Numbered from the stretch's first letter, positions 49,055 to 59,718 are shown. The stretch is 64,000 bases of DNA from Klebsiella terrigena (GCF_006539725.1 NZ_BJNO01000008.1:112681-176680); one strand, 5' to 3'. The notes: generated by a model from the letters alone, not told the origin. A program made the numbers and translations.

Positions 49055-50203
49055 TTACCAGGCGCTATGGTAGAGCTCGATAATCTCCGCCAGGCTGGCT
49101 TCCCGCGGGTTGCCTCCGGTGCAAACGTCATCCAGCGCGGCCTGCGCCAGCGCCGGAATATCCTCTTTACGCACCCCGACATCGCGCAGATGCGGCGGGA
49201 TCCCCACGTCGCGATTGAGCTTACACACCGCCTCTACCGCCGCCTGGCGGACCTCCTCTTCGCTTCTGCCTTCAACTTTCTCGCCCATCGCCCGGGCGAT
49301 ATCGGCAAACTTGCCTCCACAGTACGCGGCGTTGTAGCGCATCACGTGAGGCAGCAGAATGGCGTTGGCCACGCCGTGCGGGGTGTTGTAAAACGCGCCT
49401 AAAGGATGCGCCATGCCGTGCACCAGCCCGAGGCCGACGTTGGAAAACCCCATTCCGGCAATATACTGCCCCAGCGCCATTGCCTCGCCGGACCGGCTGT
49501 CGCCCGCCACCGAGCCGCGCAGCGCGCCGGCGATAATCTCTATCGCCTTCAGATGCAGCGCGTCGGTTAACGCCCAGGCCGCCCGCGTCGTGTAGCCCTC
49601 AATGGCATGGGTCAGCGCGTCAACGCCGGTGGCGGCCTTCAACGCCGGCGGCATCCCGTCCATCATGTCGGCATCGATAAACGCGACCTGGGGAATATCA
49701 TGCGGATCGACGCAGACAAATTTACGCCGCTTTTCCTCGTCGGTGATCACGTAGTTGATCGTTACCTCCGCCGCGGTTCCGGCGGTGGTCGGGATAGCCA
49801 TAATCGGCACGCTCGGCGCGCGGGTTGGCGATAGCCCTTCCAGGCTACGCACGTCGGCAAATTCGGGGTTAGCGCTGATGATCCCCACCGCCTTACAGGT
49901 ATCCTGCGGCGAGCCGCCGCCGATGGCGATCAGATAATCCGCCCCGCTCTGCCTGAAGATGCGCAGCCCCTCCTGCACCACCGCAATCGTTGGGTTGGGG
50001 ATCACCCCGGAAAAGATCTCCCACGCCAGGCCGGCGGCATCCATGCTGTCCGTCACCCGGCTAACCGCGCCGCACTGCACCAGCGTCTTATCGGTGACAA
50101 TCAGCGCCTTACCATAGCCCCGACGCTTCACTTCATCGGCCAATGCCGCTACCGCCCCTCGGCCAAACCACGCCGTTTCGTTCAAAATCATTCTGTTCGC
50201 CAT
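49055..50203 (-). CDS. fucO: Lactaldehyde reductase (L-1,2-propanediol oxidoreductase) FucO
   Basis: 382 aa iron-dependent alcohol dehydrogenase (group III). The metal ligands Asp195, His199, His262 and His276 are all in place (GVDALTHAIEG, LVHGMAHPLG, NTPHGVAN). Coenzyme loop IGGGSPQDTCKAVG at about 94-107. It reduces L-lactaldehyde from FucA to L-1,2-propanediol under anaerobic conditions. Last gene of the fucA-fucO operon, 27 nt after fucA. Confidence 0.97.
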   Translation of the reverse strand: MANRMILNETAWFGRGAVAALADEVKRRGYGKALIVTDKTLVQCGAVSRVTDSMDAAGLAWEIFSGVIPNPTIAVVQEGLRIFRQSGADYLIAIGGGSPQDTCKAVGIISANPEFADVRSLEGLSPTRAPSVPIMAIPTTAGTAAEVTINYVITDEEKRRKFVCVDPHDIPQVAFIDADMMDGMPPALKAATGVDALTHAIEGYTTRAAWALTDALHLKAIEIIAGALRGSVAGDSRSGEAMALGQYIAGMGFSNVGLGLVHGMAHPLGAFYNTPHGVANAILLPHVMRYNAAYCGGKFADIARAMGEKVEGRSEEEVRQAAVEAVCKLNRDVGIPPHLRDVGVRKEDIPALAQAALDDVCTGGNPREASLAEIIELYHSAW

Positions 50204-50230
50204 CGCCCGTCTCCTGTTTGCCGTGCGGGA

Positions 50231-50878
50231 TCACTCTTCGATACGTAGCCCATAGGTTTTGAATTTTTCCAGGACGATGGCTATCGCTTCGTCGTCCAGT
50301 ACCGGCACCGGATCGATAATCGCCAGCGTGCTGAGGTACAGCTGCGCCAGCACCTCCACCTCGTGCGCCAGCCACAGCGCTTTTTCCAGATTCTCTTCAC
50401 AGGCAATCAGCCCGTGATGCTGCAGCAGGGTCGCCTTGCGGTTTTTTAGCGCCACGGCCACGTATTCAGAGAGCTCGCGCGTGCCGAAGGTGGCGTAGGG
50501 TGCACAGGGAATGGAGTTGCCGCCGGCGGCGGCAATCATGTAGTGGATCGCCGGAATGGGCCGGTTAAGGATCGATACTGCGGTGCAGTGAACCGCGTGG
50601 TTATGCACCACCGCCTGCGCGTCGGGGCGGGTCTGGTAGGCCGCCATATGAAAGCGCCACTCGCTTGACGGCAGCTTGCCCTGCTCATGCTGGCCGCTGG
50701 CGTCAATCCAGACGATGTGGGATTCGGTGAGCTTTTCGTAGGGGATACCCGTCGGCGTAATCAGCATGCCGCCTTCATAGCGCACGCTCACGTTGCCTGC
50801 GGTCCCCTGATTCAGCCCCAGCCGGGTCATTTCCAGGCAGGTATCAATAATCTGCCGCGCCAGCGTATTTCGTTCCAT
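50231..50878 (-). CDS. fucA: L-fuculose-1-phosphate aldolase FucA
   Basis: 215 aa, the E. coli length. Class II zinc aldolase with the catalytic base Glu73, zinc ligands His92 and His94 (VVHNHAVH) and His155 (LLQHHGLIACEE). The phosphate-binding GNVSVRYEGG and TPTGIPYEKL segments are intact. It splits L-fuculose 1-phosphate into dihydroxyacetone phosphate and L-lactaldehyde. First gene of fucA-fucO, divergent from fucP over a 565-bp control region. Confidence 0.97.
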   Translation of the reverse strand: MERNTLARQIIDTCLEMTRLGLNQGTAGNVSVRYEGGMLITPTGIPYEKLTESHIVWIDASGQHEQGKLPSSEWRFHMAAYQTRPDAQAVVHNHAVHCTAVSILNRPIPAIHYMIAAAGGNSIPCAPYATFGTRELSEYVAVALKNRKATLLQHHGLIACEENLEKALWLAHEVEVLAQLYLSTLAIIDPVPVLDDEAIAIVLEKFKTYGLRIEE

Positions 50879-51443
50879 TATTTACCTCTCTCAGTGTTTC
50901 AAAACGGACCAACAGAATCCTCGCAAACCTCATCCCGGCTCTGTCGAATTAATCAGGTATTTACTCACCATCATCATATTGAATAACCAGAATGGAATTG
51001 ACATCAGCGTATTCTGTGACCGCCATCAATTAATCACCGCGAATAAACACAGCGCCGGTTATTTTCCTCAAAGAAAACTGCCCGTTATTATTCTTGTTGT
51101 TTAAAACGGGCATTTCAGTTGCTCATTAACAATTGCCCGTTTGCGCAGCAATAAATTAAATCGGGCAGCACCGCTGTGGCTTTTAAATTAAATAATCTCA
51201 AACGGTCATTATTTTAGATAAATTAAAGTGATGCTAATCACATAAAGCCATTGTCTCTGGGTCAAATGTGACCGCCATCATATTAAAAGACGTTGTTTAT
51301 TTGAAAATGAGTTCATGAGTTCATTCACGAGAGCATTTTATTCACCGCCGCTTAACCGGAACTCACCTTACTTTACCGGCTGGAGAGAGTAACCAGCCGC
51401 ATGCTAAAGATGCTGGACACGCTTCTGAACTGATGAGGATGCT
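50879..51443. promoter_or_regulatory. Divergent fucA / fucP control region
   Basis: No gene. TGTGACCGCCATCA occurs twice as a direct repeat (51015-51028 and 51267-51280), once near each operon; the fucP copy continues as TGTGA-CCGCCA-TCATA, a partial CRP site. TGCCCGTT occurs at 51079-51086 and 51134-51141 and inverted (AACGGGCA) at 51105-51112, a candidate FucR operator or hairpin set. A strong CRP site is listed separately. Confidence 0.65.
51225..51244. promoter_or_regulatory. CRP site of the fuc control region
   Basis: AGTGA-TGCTAA-TCACA (51227-51242), one mismatch to the half-site consensus, about 210 bp before fucP. Consistent with catabolite control of the fuc regulon. Confidence 0.75.
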
Positions 51444-52754
51444 ATGGGAAATACAACAATACAAACGCAGAGTTTTCGTGCGATAGATGTCGGACAGAGT
51501 AAGCGCTATATAATTCCATTCGCCCTGCTGTGCTCGCTATTTTTCCTGTGGGCCGTTGCCAATAACTTAAATGATATTTTACTGCCGCAGTTCCAGCAGG
51601 CTTTTACCTTAACCAACTTTCAGGCCGGGCTGATTCAATCAGCCTTTTATTTCGGCTACTTCGTCATTCCGGTCCCCGCCGGGATACTGATGAAAAAGCT
51701 CAGCTATAAGGCCGGAATAATTACCGGGCTATTTCTCTACGCTTTCGGCGCGGCCCTATTCTGGCCGGCAGCGGAAATAATGAATTACACTTTATTTCTG
51801 ATTGGTCTTTTTATTATTGCCGCAGGACTGGGATGTCTTGAAACCGCCGCTAACCCTTTCGTTACGGTCCTTGGCCCGGAAAGCGGCGGGCATTTCCGCC
51901 TCAACCTGGCGCAAACCTTTAACTCCTTTGGCGCCATTATTGCCGTCGTCTTTGGGCAAAGTCTTATTTTGTCTAACGTGCCGCATCAATCTCAGGAAGT
52001 GCTCGATAAAATGGCGCCCGAGCAGCTCAGCGCCTATAAGCACAGCCTGGTGCTATCGGTTCAGACGCCGTACATGATTATCGTGGCGATCGTGCTGCTG
52101 GTTGCCGTGCTGATCGCGCTGACAAAATTTCCTTCTCTACAAAGCGACGACCATGTTGATAGCGAACAGAGCTCTTTGAGCGCCTCCTTCGCCAGGCTGG
52201 TGCGCATTCGCCACTGGCGCTGGGCGGTTCTGGCGCAGTTCTGCTACGTTGGCGCGCAAACCGCCTGCTGGAGCTATTTGATTCGCTATGCTATCGAAGA
52301 GATCCCCGGCATGACGCCCGGCTTCGCCGCGAACTACCTGACCGGCACCATGGTCTGCTTCTTCATCGGCCGCTTTAGCGGTACCTGGCTTATCAGCCGT
52401 TTTGCCCCGCATAAAGTGCTCGCCGCCTATGCCCTGCTGTCGATGGTGCTGTGCCTGATCTCCGCGCTCAGCGGCGGCCATATCGGCCTGCTGGCGCTGA
52501 CGCTGTGCAGCGCGTTTATGTCGATTCAGTACCCGACCATTTTCTCCTTGGGGATCAAAAACCTGGGGCAGGACACCAAATACGGTTCGTCATTTATCGT
52601 CATGACCATTATCGGCGGCGGCATCGTCACGCCGGTGATGGGCTTTGTCAGCGATGCCGCGGGCAATATCCCGACCGCCGAACTGGTCCCGACGCTGTGC
52701 TTCGCCATCATCTTTATTTTTGCCCGTTTCCGTTCACAAACGGCAACCCACTGA
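51444..52754 (+). CDS. fucP: L-fucose:H+ symporter FucP
   Basis: 436 aa (E. coli 438). MFS fucose/galactose/glucose symporter family with twelve helices: FLWAVANNLNDILLPQFQQ in helix 1 carries the protonated Asp site (Asp44 here, Asp46 in E. coli), and GCLETAANPFVT in helix 4 carries the essential Glu. Ribosome site GAGG. First gene of fucP-fucI-fucK-fucU, followed 30 nt later by fucI. Confidence 0.96.
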   Translation: MGNTTIQTQSFRAIDVGQSKRYIIPFALLCSLFFLWAVANNLNDILLPQFQQAFTLTNFQAGLIQSAFYFGYFVIPVPAGILMKKLSYKAGIITGLFLYAFGAALFWPAAEIMNYTLFLIGLFIIAAGLGCLETAANPFVTVLGPESGGHFRLNLAQTFNSFGAIIAVVFGQSLILSNVPHQSQEVLDKMAPEQLSAYKHSLVLSVQTPYMIIVAIVLLVAVLIALTKFPSLQSDDHVDSEQSSLSASFARLVRIRHWRWAVLAQFCYVGAQTACWSYLIRYAIEEIPGMTPGFAANYLTGTMVCFFIGRFSGTWLISRFAPHKVLAAYALLSMVLCLISALSGGHIGLLALTLCSAFMSIQYPTIFSLGIKNLGQDTKYGSSFIVMTIIGGGIVTPVMGFVSDAAGNIPTAELVPTLCFAIIFIFARFRSQTATH

Positions 52755-52784
52755 ACATTTTCCGCATAACGTGAGGAGTCTGGA

Positions 52785-54560
52785 ATGAAAAAAATCAGCT
52801 TACCGAAAATAGGCATTCGCCCGGTCATTGACGGACGTCGCATGGGCGTACGCGAGTCGCTGGAAGAGCAGACCATGAGCATGGCGCAGGCCACCGCCGC
52901 GCTGATCGGCGAAAAGCTTCGCCACGCCTGCGGCGCGCAGATCGAGTGCGTCATTGCGGATACCTGCATCGCCGGTATGGCGGAGTCTGCGGCCTGCGAA
53001 GAGAAGTTTAGCCGCCACAACGTCGGCGTGACCATTACCGTCACCCCCTGCTGGTGCTACGGCAGCGAAACCATCGATATGGACCCAATGCGCCCGAAAG
53101 CCATCTGGGGCTTTAACGGCACCGAGCGCCCGGGAGCGGTCTATCTCGCCGCCGCGCTGGCCGCCCACAGTCAGAAGGGCATTCCGGCCTTCTCGATCTA
53201 TGGTCACGATGTTCAGGACGCGGACGATAGCGCGATCCCAGCGGACGTCGAAGAAAAGCTGCTGCGCTTCGCCCGCGCCGGGCTGGCGGTTGCCGCCATG
53301 AAGGGCAAAAGCTATCTCTCCGTCGGCGGCGTATCCATGGGGATTGCCGGCTCCATCGTCGATCATAACTTCTTCGAATCCTGGCTCGGCATGAAGGTGC
53401 AGGCGGTCGATATGACCGAGCTGCGTCGGCGCATCGACCAGAAAATTTATGATGAGGTGGAGCTGGAGATGGCGCTGGCGTGGGCGGATAAAAACTTCCG
53501 CTACGGCGAGGACCAGAACGCACAGCAGTACAAACGCAATGCCGAGCAGAGCCGGGCAGTTCTGAAAGAGAGCCTGCTGATGGCGATATGCATTCGCGAC
53601 ATGATGCAGGGCAACGCGAAGCTGGCGGACAAAGGGCTGGTGGAAGAGTCGCTGGGCTATAACGCCATTGCCGCCGGTTTCCAGGGCCAGCGCCACTGGA
53701 CCGATCAATACCCGAACGGCGATACCGCCGAGGCGCTGTTGAACAGCTCGTTTGACTGGAACGGGGTGCGCGAGCCGCTGGTTGTCGCGACCGAAAATGA
53801 CAGCCTCAACGGGGTGGCAATGCTGCTGGGTCACCAGCTCACCGGCACCGCCCAGATCTTTGCCGACGTCCGGACCTACTGGTCACCGGATGCAGTTGAA
53901 CGGGTGACGGGTCAGCCGCTTACCGGGCTGGCGCAGCACGGCATTATCCACCTGATCAACTCCGGCTCTGCGGCGCTGGACGGCTCCTGTAAACAGCGCG
54001 ATGCCGCCGGCAACCCGACCATGAAACCGCACTGGGAAATCTCGCAGCAGGAGGCCGACGCCTGCCTCGCGGCCACCGAGTGGTGCCCGGCGATCCACGA
54101 GTATTTCCGCGGTGGCGGCTACTCCTCACGCTTCCTCACCGAAGGCGGCGTGCCGTTTACCATGACCCGGGTCAACATCATTAAGGGCCTGGGGCCGGTC
54201 CTGCAAATCGCCGAAGGCTGGAGCGTCGAGCTGCCGAAAGAGATGCACGACCAGCTGGATGCGCGCACCAACTCCACCTGGCCAACCACCTGGTTTGCGC
54301 CGCGTTTGACCGGCAAGGGCCCGTTCAGTGACGTCTATTCGGTGATGGCGAACTGGGGGGCAAACCACGGCGTGCTGACCATTGGCCACGTCGGCGCGGA
54401 CTTTATCACCCTCGCCGCCATGCTGCGTATTCCGGTCTGCATGCATAACGTGGAGGAGGCGAAAATCTATCGCCCTTCAACCTGGTCAGCGCACGGGATG
54501 GATACCGAAGGTCAGGACTACCGCGCCTGCCAGAACTATGGCCCGCTGTACAAACGTTAA
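52785..54560 (+). CDS. fucI: L-fucose isomerase FucI
   Basis: 591 aa, full length. Mn-dependent aldose-ketose isomerase of L-fucose to L-fuculose, hexameric in the family. Recognised by [20 protein letters not shown] at the start, [13 protein letters not shown], and the later active-site region [18 protein letters not shown] with the metal-ligand set (Glu, Asp, His). Strong GAGGAG ribosome site. A powerful intrinsic terminator follows, separating it from fucK. Confidence 0.97.
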   Translation: MKKISLPKIGIRPVIDGRRMGVRESLEEQTMSMAQATAALIGEKLRHACGAQIECVIADTCIAGMAESAACEEKFSRHNVGVTITVTPCWCYGSETIDMDPMRPKAIWGFNGTERPGAVYLAAALAAHSQKGIPAFSIYGHDVQDADDSAIPADVEEKLLRFARAGLAVAAMKGKSYLSVGGVSMGIAGSIVDHNFFESWLGMKVQAVDMTELRRRIDQKIYDEVELEMALAWADKNFRYGEDQNAQQYKRNAEQSRAVLKESLLMAICIRDMMQGNAKLADKGLVEESLGYNAIAAGFQGQRHWTDQYPNGDTAEALLNSSFDWNGVREPLVVATENDSLNGVAMLLGHQLTGTAQIFADVRTYWSPDAVERVTGQPLTGLAQHGIIHLINSGSAALDGSCKQRDAAGNPTMKPHWEISQQEADACLAATEWCPAIHEYFRGGGYSSRFLTEGGVPFTMTRVNIIKGLGPVLQIAEGWSVELPKEMHDQLDARTNSTWPTTWFAPRLTGKGPFSDVYSVMANWGANHGVLTIGHVGADFITLAAMLRIPVCMHNVEEAKIYRPSTWSAHGMDTEGQDYRACQNYGPLYKR

Positions 54561-54568
54561 TACGTTCC

Positions 54569-54596
54569 GCCCTTTCATCGCGAAAGGGCTTTTTTT
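54569..54596 (+). terminator. Intrinsic terminator between fucI and fucK
   Basis: 8-bp stem GCCCTTTC / GAAAGGGC, 5-nt loop, then seven U residues. It lies in the middle of the fuc operon, so fucK-fucU expression should be lower than fucP-fucI unless it is read through. Confidence 0.9.
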
Positions 54597-54608
54597 GTTT
54601 CAGGAGCA

Positions 54609-56030
54609 ATGATGAAACAAGAGGTTATTCTGGTCCTCGATTGCGGGGCAACCAACGTCCGGGCCATCGCAGTCGATCGGCAGGGGAAGATTGTCGCCCG
54701 CGCATCGACCCCCAACGCCAGCGACGTCGCGGCGGAAAACGGCGCCTGGCACCAGTGGTCCCTGGAGGCGATCCTCCAGCGCTTCGCCAGCTGCTGCCAG
54801 ACGCTCGCGGCTGAGCTCGCCGCCTGCCGCATTCGCGGTATTACGGTCACCACCTTTGGCGTCGACGGGGCGCTGGTCGATGAGCGCGGCGCCCTGCTCT
54901 ACCCGACGATCAGCTGGAAATGCCCGCGCACCGCGGCGGTGATGCGCGACATCGGCAGAATAATGCCGGCCCAGCGGCTGCAGGAGATCTCCGGCGTCGG
55001 GGCCTTCAGCTTCAATACCTTATATAAGCTGGTATGGCTGAAAGAGAACCACCCGCAGCTGCTGGAAAAGGCGCACGCCTGGCTGTTTATCTCATCGCTT
55101 ATCAACCACCGCTTAACCGGCGAGTTCACCACCGATATCACCATGGCGGGTACCGGCCAGATGCTGGATATTCACCGGCGCGAGTTTAGCCCCGAGATCC
55201 TGCAGGCGGCGGGGATCCCGCGCCGCCTGTTCCCGCGGCTGGTAGAGGCGGGAGACAAAATCGGCACCCTTCAGCCCGACGCCGCCGCGCTGCTGCAGCT
55301 CCCCGTCGGGATACCGGTATTCTCCGCCGGGCACGATACGCAGTTTGCGCTGTTTGGCGCCGGCGCCCAGCAGGACGAACCGGTGCTCTCCTCCGGCACC
55401 TGGGAAATCCTGATGGTGCGCAGCGCCGGGGTTAACACCCCGCTGCTAAGCCAGTACCCCGGCTCAACCTGCGAACTGGACAGCCAGCCCGGCCTGACCA
55501 ACCCCGGGATGCAGTGGCTGGCGTCCGGCGTGCTGGAGTGGGTGCGTCAGCTGCTGTGGACGCCGGAGACGCCGTGGCACACGCTGATTGAGGAAGCGCG
55601 CCTTATTCCCGCCGGCGCCGAAGGCGTGAAGATGCGCTGCGATCTGCTGGCCTGTCGGGACGCGGGCTGGCAGGGCGTAACGCTGAATACCACCCGCGGC
55701 CATTTTTATCGTGCCGCGTTGGAGGGCCTAACCGCCCAGCTGCAGAGCCACCTGCGCAGCCTGGAGAAAATCGGCGGCTTTAAGGCCAGCGAGCTCCTGC
55801 TGGTGGGCGGCGGCAGCCGTAACGCGCTGTGGAATCAAATTAAAGCCAACGCGCTGGATATGCCGGTTAAGGTGCTCGATGACGCGGAAACCACCGTTGC
55901 CGGCGCGGCGATGTACGGCTGGTTTGGCACCGGCGAGTTTGCCAGCCCGGAACTGGCCAGAGCCGAGGTGCACTACCGGTACCGCTACTTTTACCCACAA
56001 ACCGAACCTGAACTGATAGATGAGGTATGA
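54609..56030 (+). CDS. fucK: L-fuculokinase FucK
   Basis: 473 aa FGGY kinase. N-terminal phosphate loop [16 protein letters not shown]; the substrate-binding region with [16 protein letters not shown]-terminal motif [21 protein letters not shown]. The start is the first of two consecutive ATGs with GGAG close by; the second (54612) would give 472 aa. It phosphorylates L-fuculose at C1 for FucA. Overlaps nothing; fucU begins 1 nt after its stop. Confidence 0.96.
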   Translation: MMKQEVILVLDCGATNVRAIAVDRQGKIVARASTPNASDVAAENGAWHQWSLEAILQRFASCCQTLAAELAACRIRGITVTTFGVDGALVDERGALLYPTISWKCPRTAAVMRDIGRIMPAQRLQEISGVGAFSFNTLYKLVWLKENHPQLLEKAHAWLFISSLINHRLTGEFTTDITMAGTGQMLDIHRREFSPEILQAAGIPRRLFPRLVEAGDKIGTLQPDAAALLQLPVGIPVFSAGHDTQFALFGAGAQQDEPVLSSGTWEILMVRSAGVNTPLLSQYPGSTCELDSQPGLTNPGMQWLASGVLEWVRQLLWTPETPWHTLIEEARLIPAGAEGVKMRCDLLACRDAGWQGVTLNTTRGHFYRAALEGLTAQLQSHLRSLEKIGGFKASELLLVGGGSRNALWNQIKANALDMPVKVLDDAETTVAGAAMYGWFGTGEFASPELARAEVHYRYRYFYPQTEPELIDEV

Positions 56031-56031
56031 C

Positions 56032-56454
56032 ATGCTAAAAACTATCTCGCCACTCATCTCCCCCGAGCTGCTTAAGATCCTGGCCGAGATGGGCCACGGG
56101 GATGAAATTATTTTTTCCGACGCCCACTTCCCGGCCCACAGTATGGGGCCGCAGGTCATTCGCGCCGACGGGCTGCTGGTCAGCGATCTCCTGCAGGCGA
56201 TCGCGCCGCTGTTTGAGCTCGACGGCTACGCGCCGCCGCTGGTGATGATGGCGGCGGTGGCGGGCGACGCGCTCGACCCCGACGTTGAGCGCCGCTATCG
56301 CGATGCGCTCTCCCGGCAGTCGCCGTGCCCGGAAGTCATCCGCATCGATCGCTTTACGTTCTACGAACGGGCGCAAAAAGCCTTTGCGATCGTTATCACA
56401 GGGGAGCGCGCGAAGTACGGGAATATTCTTTTAAAAAAAGGAGTAACGCCGTAA
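56032..56454 (+). CDS. fucU: L-fucose mutarotase FucU
   Basis: 140 aa from [14 protein letters not shown], matching E. coli; the ribosome site GAGG overlaps the fucK stop. RbsD/FucU fold; [18 protein letters not shown] near 20-37 holds the catalytic His and Asp region, and [12 protein letters not shown] is the family C-terminus. It speeds interconversion of alpha- and beta-L-fucose. Coupled to fucK, with a hairpin before fucR. Confidence 0.96.
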   Translation: MLKTISPLISPELLKILAEMGHGDEIIFSDAHFPAHSMGPQVIRADGLLVSDLLQAIAPLFELDGYAPPLVMMAAVAGDALDPDVERRYRDALSRQSPCPEVIRIDRFTFYERAQKAFAIVITGERAKYGNILLKKGVTP

Positions 56455-56467
56455 TCTCATGCCGGAG

Positions 56468-56490
56468 CGCCCGCCTGATGCGGGCGTTTA
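56468..56490 (+). terminator. Hairpin between fucU and fucR
   Basis: 7-bp GC stem CGCCCGC / GCGGGCG with a 5-nt loop followed by UUUA-UU. A weak terminator or stability element before the regulator gene. Confidence 0.65.
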
Positions 56491-56512
56491 TTGACTGACA
56501 GGGTGAGAGAAA

Positions 56513-57229
56513 ATGAAAGCGGCACGCCAGCAGGCGATAATAGACCTGCTGATCAACCACAGCAGCCTGACGACCGAAGCCCTATCGCTGCAGCTCGCGG
56601 TCAGTAAAGAGACGATTCGTCGCGACCTCAGCGAGCTGCAGTCGCAGGGCAAAGTGCTGCGTAACCACGGGCGCGTCAAAATCATTCATCGCCAGAGCCA
56701 GGACAGCGGCGATCCGTTCCACATCCGCCTCAAAAGCCACTATGCCCACAAAGCCGATATCGCCCGCGAGGCCCTTGCCTGGATAGAAGAAGGGATGGTT
56801 ATCGCCCTCGACGCCAGCTCCACCTGCTGGTATCTGGCCCGTCAGCTCCCGGACGTCAACCTGCACGTGTTTACCAACAGCCAGCCCATCTGCCAGGAGC
56901 TGAGCAAGCGCGAGCATATCCAGCTCACCTGCTCCGGCGGCACCCTGCAGCGCAAATACGGCTGCTACGTCAGCGCTTCGCTTATCCCACAGCTCCGATC
57001 GCTGGAGATCGATCTGTTCGTTTTTTCCTGCGAGGGCATCGACAGCAACGGCGCGCTTTGGGATTCAAATACGGTTAACGCCGAGTTCAAGTCCCTGCTG
57101 CTCAAGCGGGCGGCGCAGTCTTTGCTGCTGATCGATAAGAGTAAGTTTAATCGCTCGGGCGAGGCCAGCATTGGCCATCTCGATGACGTGACGCACATCA
57201 TTTCTGATGAGCCCATCGCGGCAAAATAG
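56513..57229 (+). CDS. fucR: DeoR-family regulator FucR
   Basis: 238 aa (E. coli 243; the C-terminus is a few residues shorter). N-terminal winged helix with SKETIRRDLSELQSQGKVLRNHGR (about 29-52), then the DeoR-type sugar-phosphate sensor domain (ALDASSTCWYLARQL; CSGGTLQRKYGCYV; DKSKFNRSG). It activates the fuc operons in response to L-fuculose 1-phosphate in E. coli. Shares the transcription direction of fucPIKU. Confidence 0.95.
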   Translation: MKAARQQAIIDLLINHSSLTTEALSLQLAVSKETIRRDLSELQSQGKVLRNHGRVKIIHRQSQDSGDPFHIRLKSHYAHKADIAREALAWIEEGMVIALDASSTCWYLARQLPDVNLHVFTNSQPICQELSKREHIQLTCSGGTLQRKYGCYVSASLIPQLRSLEIDLFVFSCEGIDSNGALWDSNTVNAEFKSLLLKRAAQSLLLIDKSKFNRSGEASIGHLDDVTHIISDEPIAAK

Positions 57230-57253
57230 CCGGCAGGAGAAGGGAGAGGAGAG

Positions 57254-57279
57254 CCCGGATAGCGGTGCCGCTACCCGGG
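57254..57279. terminator. Convergent hairpin between fucR and rlmM
   Basis: Imperfect stem CCCGG(A)TAGCGG / CCGCTACCCGG with a 2-nt loop, between convergent genes. No U-tract. Confidence 0.45.
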
Positions 57280-57292
57280 AGACGACGCGAAG

Positions 57293-58393
57293 CTAGCGCT
57301 CGTCGCGACGACCGCCAACCGCAGCCCACAGGCGGCGAATATGAACGGTGACTTCTTCACGATCGTGATACAGCTGGCGCGCCTGAATCTGCGCGTTAAT
57401 GCCGTGCTCATCCAGCTGTTCCTGGATGTAGGCCAGATTGCGCGACAGCTCTTCATAGCGCTTTTTCATCGGCAGCTTCAGGTTGAAGATAGTCTCGCGG
57501 CACCAGCCGTTGACCAGCCACTGCGCCATCAGCGCCGCAACCTTAGCCGGCTTTTCCACCATGTCGCACACCATCCATGAGATGTTGCTGCGGGTCGGGC
57601 GGTAGCGGAAGCCATCTTCACGCAGCCAGGTCACCTGTCCGGTATCCATCAGGCTCTGCGCCATCGGGCCGTTATCGACCGACGAAACCCACATGTTGCG
57701 CTTCACCAGCTGATAGGTCCAGCCGCCGGGACAGGCGCCAAGATCCACCGCATACATGCCGTTGCCCAGGCGCTCGTCCCACTCATCGGCCGGGATAAAG
57801 ACGTGGAACGCCTCTTCCAGCTTCAGCGTAGAGCGGCTCGGCGCATCGGCAGGGAATTTAAGCCGCGGGATCCCCATATAGAACGGGGAGTTGTTGTTGG
57901 AGTAGGAGTAGCCGGTATAGCAGCAGCCCGGAGCGATAAAGAATACGTGCACCACCGGACGCTTCGTGGTTTCGTAGCTGGTCAGCACGCCCGCTTCACG
58001 CAGGGCCGCGCGCAGCGGAACCGTAAGCTTACGGCAGAACTTCATCAGCTCTTTGCTTTCATTGGTATCGGCCACTTCAACCCGCAGGTCGCCACCCTTC
58101 TCCACCACGCCCTGCAGCATGCCGACAATCGGCGTGATGCGATCTTCCGGCGGCAGGTCTCGAAGCAGTTCGCCGACCACAAACATCTGGCGGGCAAAGA
58201 CCAGCGAGCTGAACGGCAGTTCGCGCGCCAGCTTGTCGCCATCTTCCATCTGATAGCATTCAAAAATCACGTACCCGGCGTTATCTTTCACGCGGGCAAA
58301 ACCAAACACCTCAAGGCGGGATGCCTTATCGGTAATTTCTGCTGCGCACTCCTTCTCAAACCCGGGGCGACAATAGAGGACAACCTTATTCAT
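57293..58393 (-). CDS. rlmM: 23S rRNA 2'-O-ribose C2498 methyltransferase RlmM
   Basis: 366 aa from [20 protein letters not shown], the E. coli start; two codons upstream is a further Met (58399). N-terminal THUMP-like domain and a C-terminal Rossmann methyltransferase with the SAM motif [14 protein letters not shown] and the catalytic Lys/Asp/Lys/Glu elements in DMVEKPAK and [12 protein letters not shown]. Modifies C2498 of 23S rRNA. Overlaps ygdD by 8 nt; both form a unit. Confidence 0.96.
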   Translation of the reverse strand: MNKVVLYCRPGFEKECAAEITDKASRLEVFGFARVKDNAGYVIFECYQMEDGDKLARELPFSSLVFARQMFVVGELLRDLPPEDRITPIVGMLQGVVEKGGDLRVEVADTNESKELMKFCRKLTVPLRAALREAGVLTSYETTKRPVVHVFFIAPGCCYTGYSYSNNNSPFYMGIPRLKFPADAPSRSTLKLEEAFHVFIPADEWDERLGNGMYAVDLGACPGGWTYQLVKRNMWVSSVDNGPMAQSLMDTGQVTWLREDGFRYRPTRSNISWMVCDMVEKPAKVAALMAQWLVNGWCRETIFNLKLPMKKRYEELSRNLAYIQEQLDEHGINAQIQARQLYHDREEVTVHIRRLWAAVGGRRDER

Positions 58394-58781
58394 GAACAAC
58401 GCCCTTACGTTTCAGACGAATTGCACCAATTAACATTAAGACCCAACCGGCGAGGAAGCTGACGCCTCCCACCGGCGTAACGAACGCCCACAGGCGTAAA
58501 TGCGACAGCGCCAGGCAGTAAAGGCTGCCGCTGAACAAAACGGTTCCCAGCGCCATAAAGACGCTGCTCCAGTAAAACCAGATGCTGATGCGGCGCTGCA
58601 TCGCCACCGCCAGGCCAAAAATGGCCAGCGTATGGAAGGCCTGGTACTCAAGGCCGGTATGGATCCAGCCCATTTCCGCAACGCCCAGCGACCGGCTTAA
58701 CACGTGCGCGCCGAAGGCGCCCAGAGCAACAAAGATAAAACCGCTTATCGCGGCGAATATCAGCATAAAACGGCTGGTCAT
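58386..58781 (-). CDS. ygdD: DUF423 inner-membrane protein YgdD
   Basis: 131 aa, four predicted helices, almost identical in layout to E. coli Ygd[54 protein letters not shown]. Function unknown. It lies between gcvA and rlmM and overlaps rlmM by 8 nt. Confidence 0.94.
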   Translation of the reverse strand: MTSRFMLIFAAISGFIFVALGAFGAHVLSRSLGVAEMGWIHTGLEYQAFHTLAIFGLAVAMQRRISIWFYWSSVFMALGTVLFSGSLYCLALSHLRLWAFVTPVGGVSFLAGWVLMLIGAIRLKRKGVVHE

Positions 58782-58800
58782 GTTATTACCCTACAATCAT

Positions 58801-59718
58801 TTATTGTTCGTAACGAAAACGAAATTTTTCTTGTTCACTTGCCGCTTTCGCCAGTATCCACTGCCGGAAGGCGGCTATTTTACCCAGTTCAGCCTGACTG
58901 TCATGACAAACCAGATAAAAGGCATTTTTACTGACCAGAACATCATTAAACGGACAGACCAGACGGCCGGCTTCAATTTCGGACTGGGACATCACGTTAT
59001 TGGCGAGCGCGACCCCCTGTCCATGAATGGCCGCCTGCAGCACCATTGCGCTGTGGCTGAAAATCGGCCCCTGCTGGACGTTAATATGGCTTAGACCCAG
59101 CTGGCGGGTATAAGTTTGCCAGTCGCGACGGGAAGCATCGTGCAATAGCGTATGTTGCGCCAGATCCGCAGGCGTTTTCAACGCTTTGTCACCGGTCAGC
59201 AGCACCGGCGAGCAAACCGGCAGCAGATACTCGGCGTACAGTTTTTCGACGCGCAGCCCCGGCCAGTTGCCGCGACCGTAGAAAATCGCCACGTCAACGT
59301 CATCCGCCAGCTTGTCCTCCTGACGGTCCACCGCCTGGATTCTGACATCAATTCCCGGATAAGCTGAGTTAAAGCTTGAAAGGCGCGGGACCAGCCACTG
59401 AATCGCAAAACTGGGCAACAGGCTGACCGTTAACGCCCCTTTTGCGCTTCGCGCCTGCAGTTTACGCGTCGCCTCCGTCAGCTGCGAAAAAATATCTTTA
59501 ATATCCTGGAAATAGCTCTGGCCCTCTTCCGTCAGCAGCAGCGATCGATTGCGCCGCCGAAACAGCTTCAGCCCAAGAAAGTCCTCTAGTGACTTGATTT
59601 GGTGACTTACTGCGGCCTGGGTCACAAAAAGCTCATCGGCTGCGCGAGTGAAGCTTAAATGACGTGCGGCTGCATCAAAAACACGTAATGCATTCAGAGG
59701 TGGTAATCGCTTTGACAT
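58801..59718 (-). CDS. gcvA: LysR-type glycine cleavage regulator GcvA
   Basis: 305 aa LysR protein. Winged helix about 5-65 (LNALRVFDAAARHLSFTRAA; VTQAAVSHQIKSLEDFLGLKLF) and an effector-binding domain. Close to E. coli GcvA throughout. It activates gcvTHP and the divergent sRNA gene gcvB when glycine is abundant, and represses them with GcvR. Start matches E. coli. Confidence 0.97.
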   Translation of the reverse strand: MSKRLPPLNALRVFDAAARHLSFTRAADELFVTQAAVSHQIKSLEDFLGLKLFRRRNRSLLLTEEGQSYFQDIKDIFSQLTEATRKLQARSAKGALTVSLLPSFAIQWLVPRLSSFNSAYPGIDVRIQAVDRQEDKLADDVDVAIFYGRGNWPGLRVEKLYAEYLLPVCSPVLLTGDKALKTPADLAQHTLLHDASRRDWQTYTRQLGLSHINVQQGPIFSHSAMVLQAAIHGQGVALANNVMSQSEIEAGRLVCPFNDVLVSKNAFYLVCHDSQAELGKIAAFRQWILAKAASEQEKFRFRYEQ

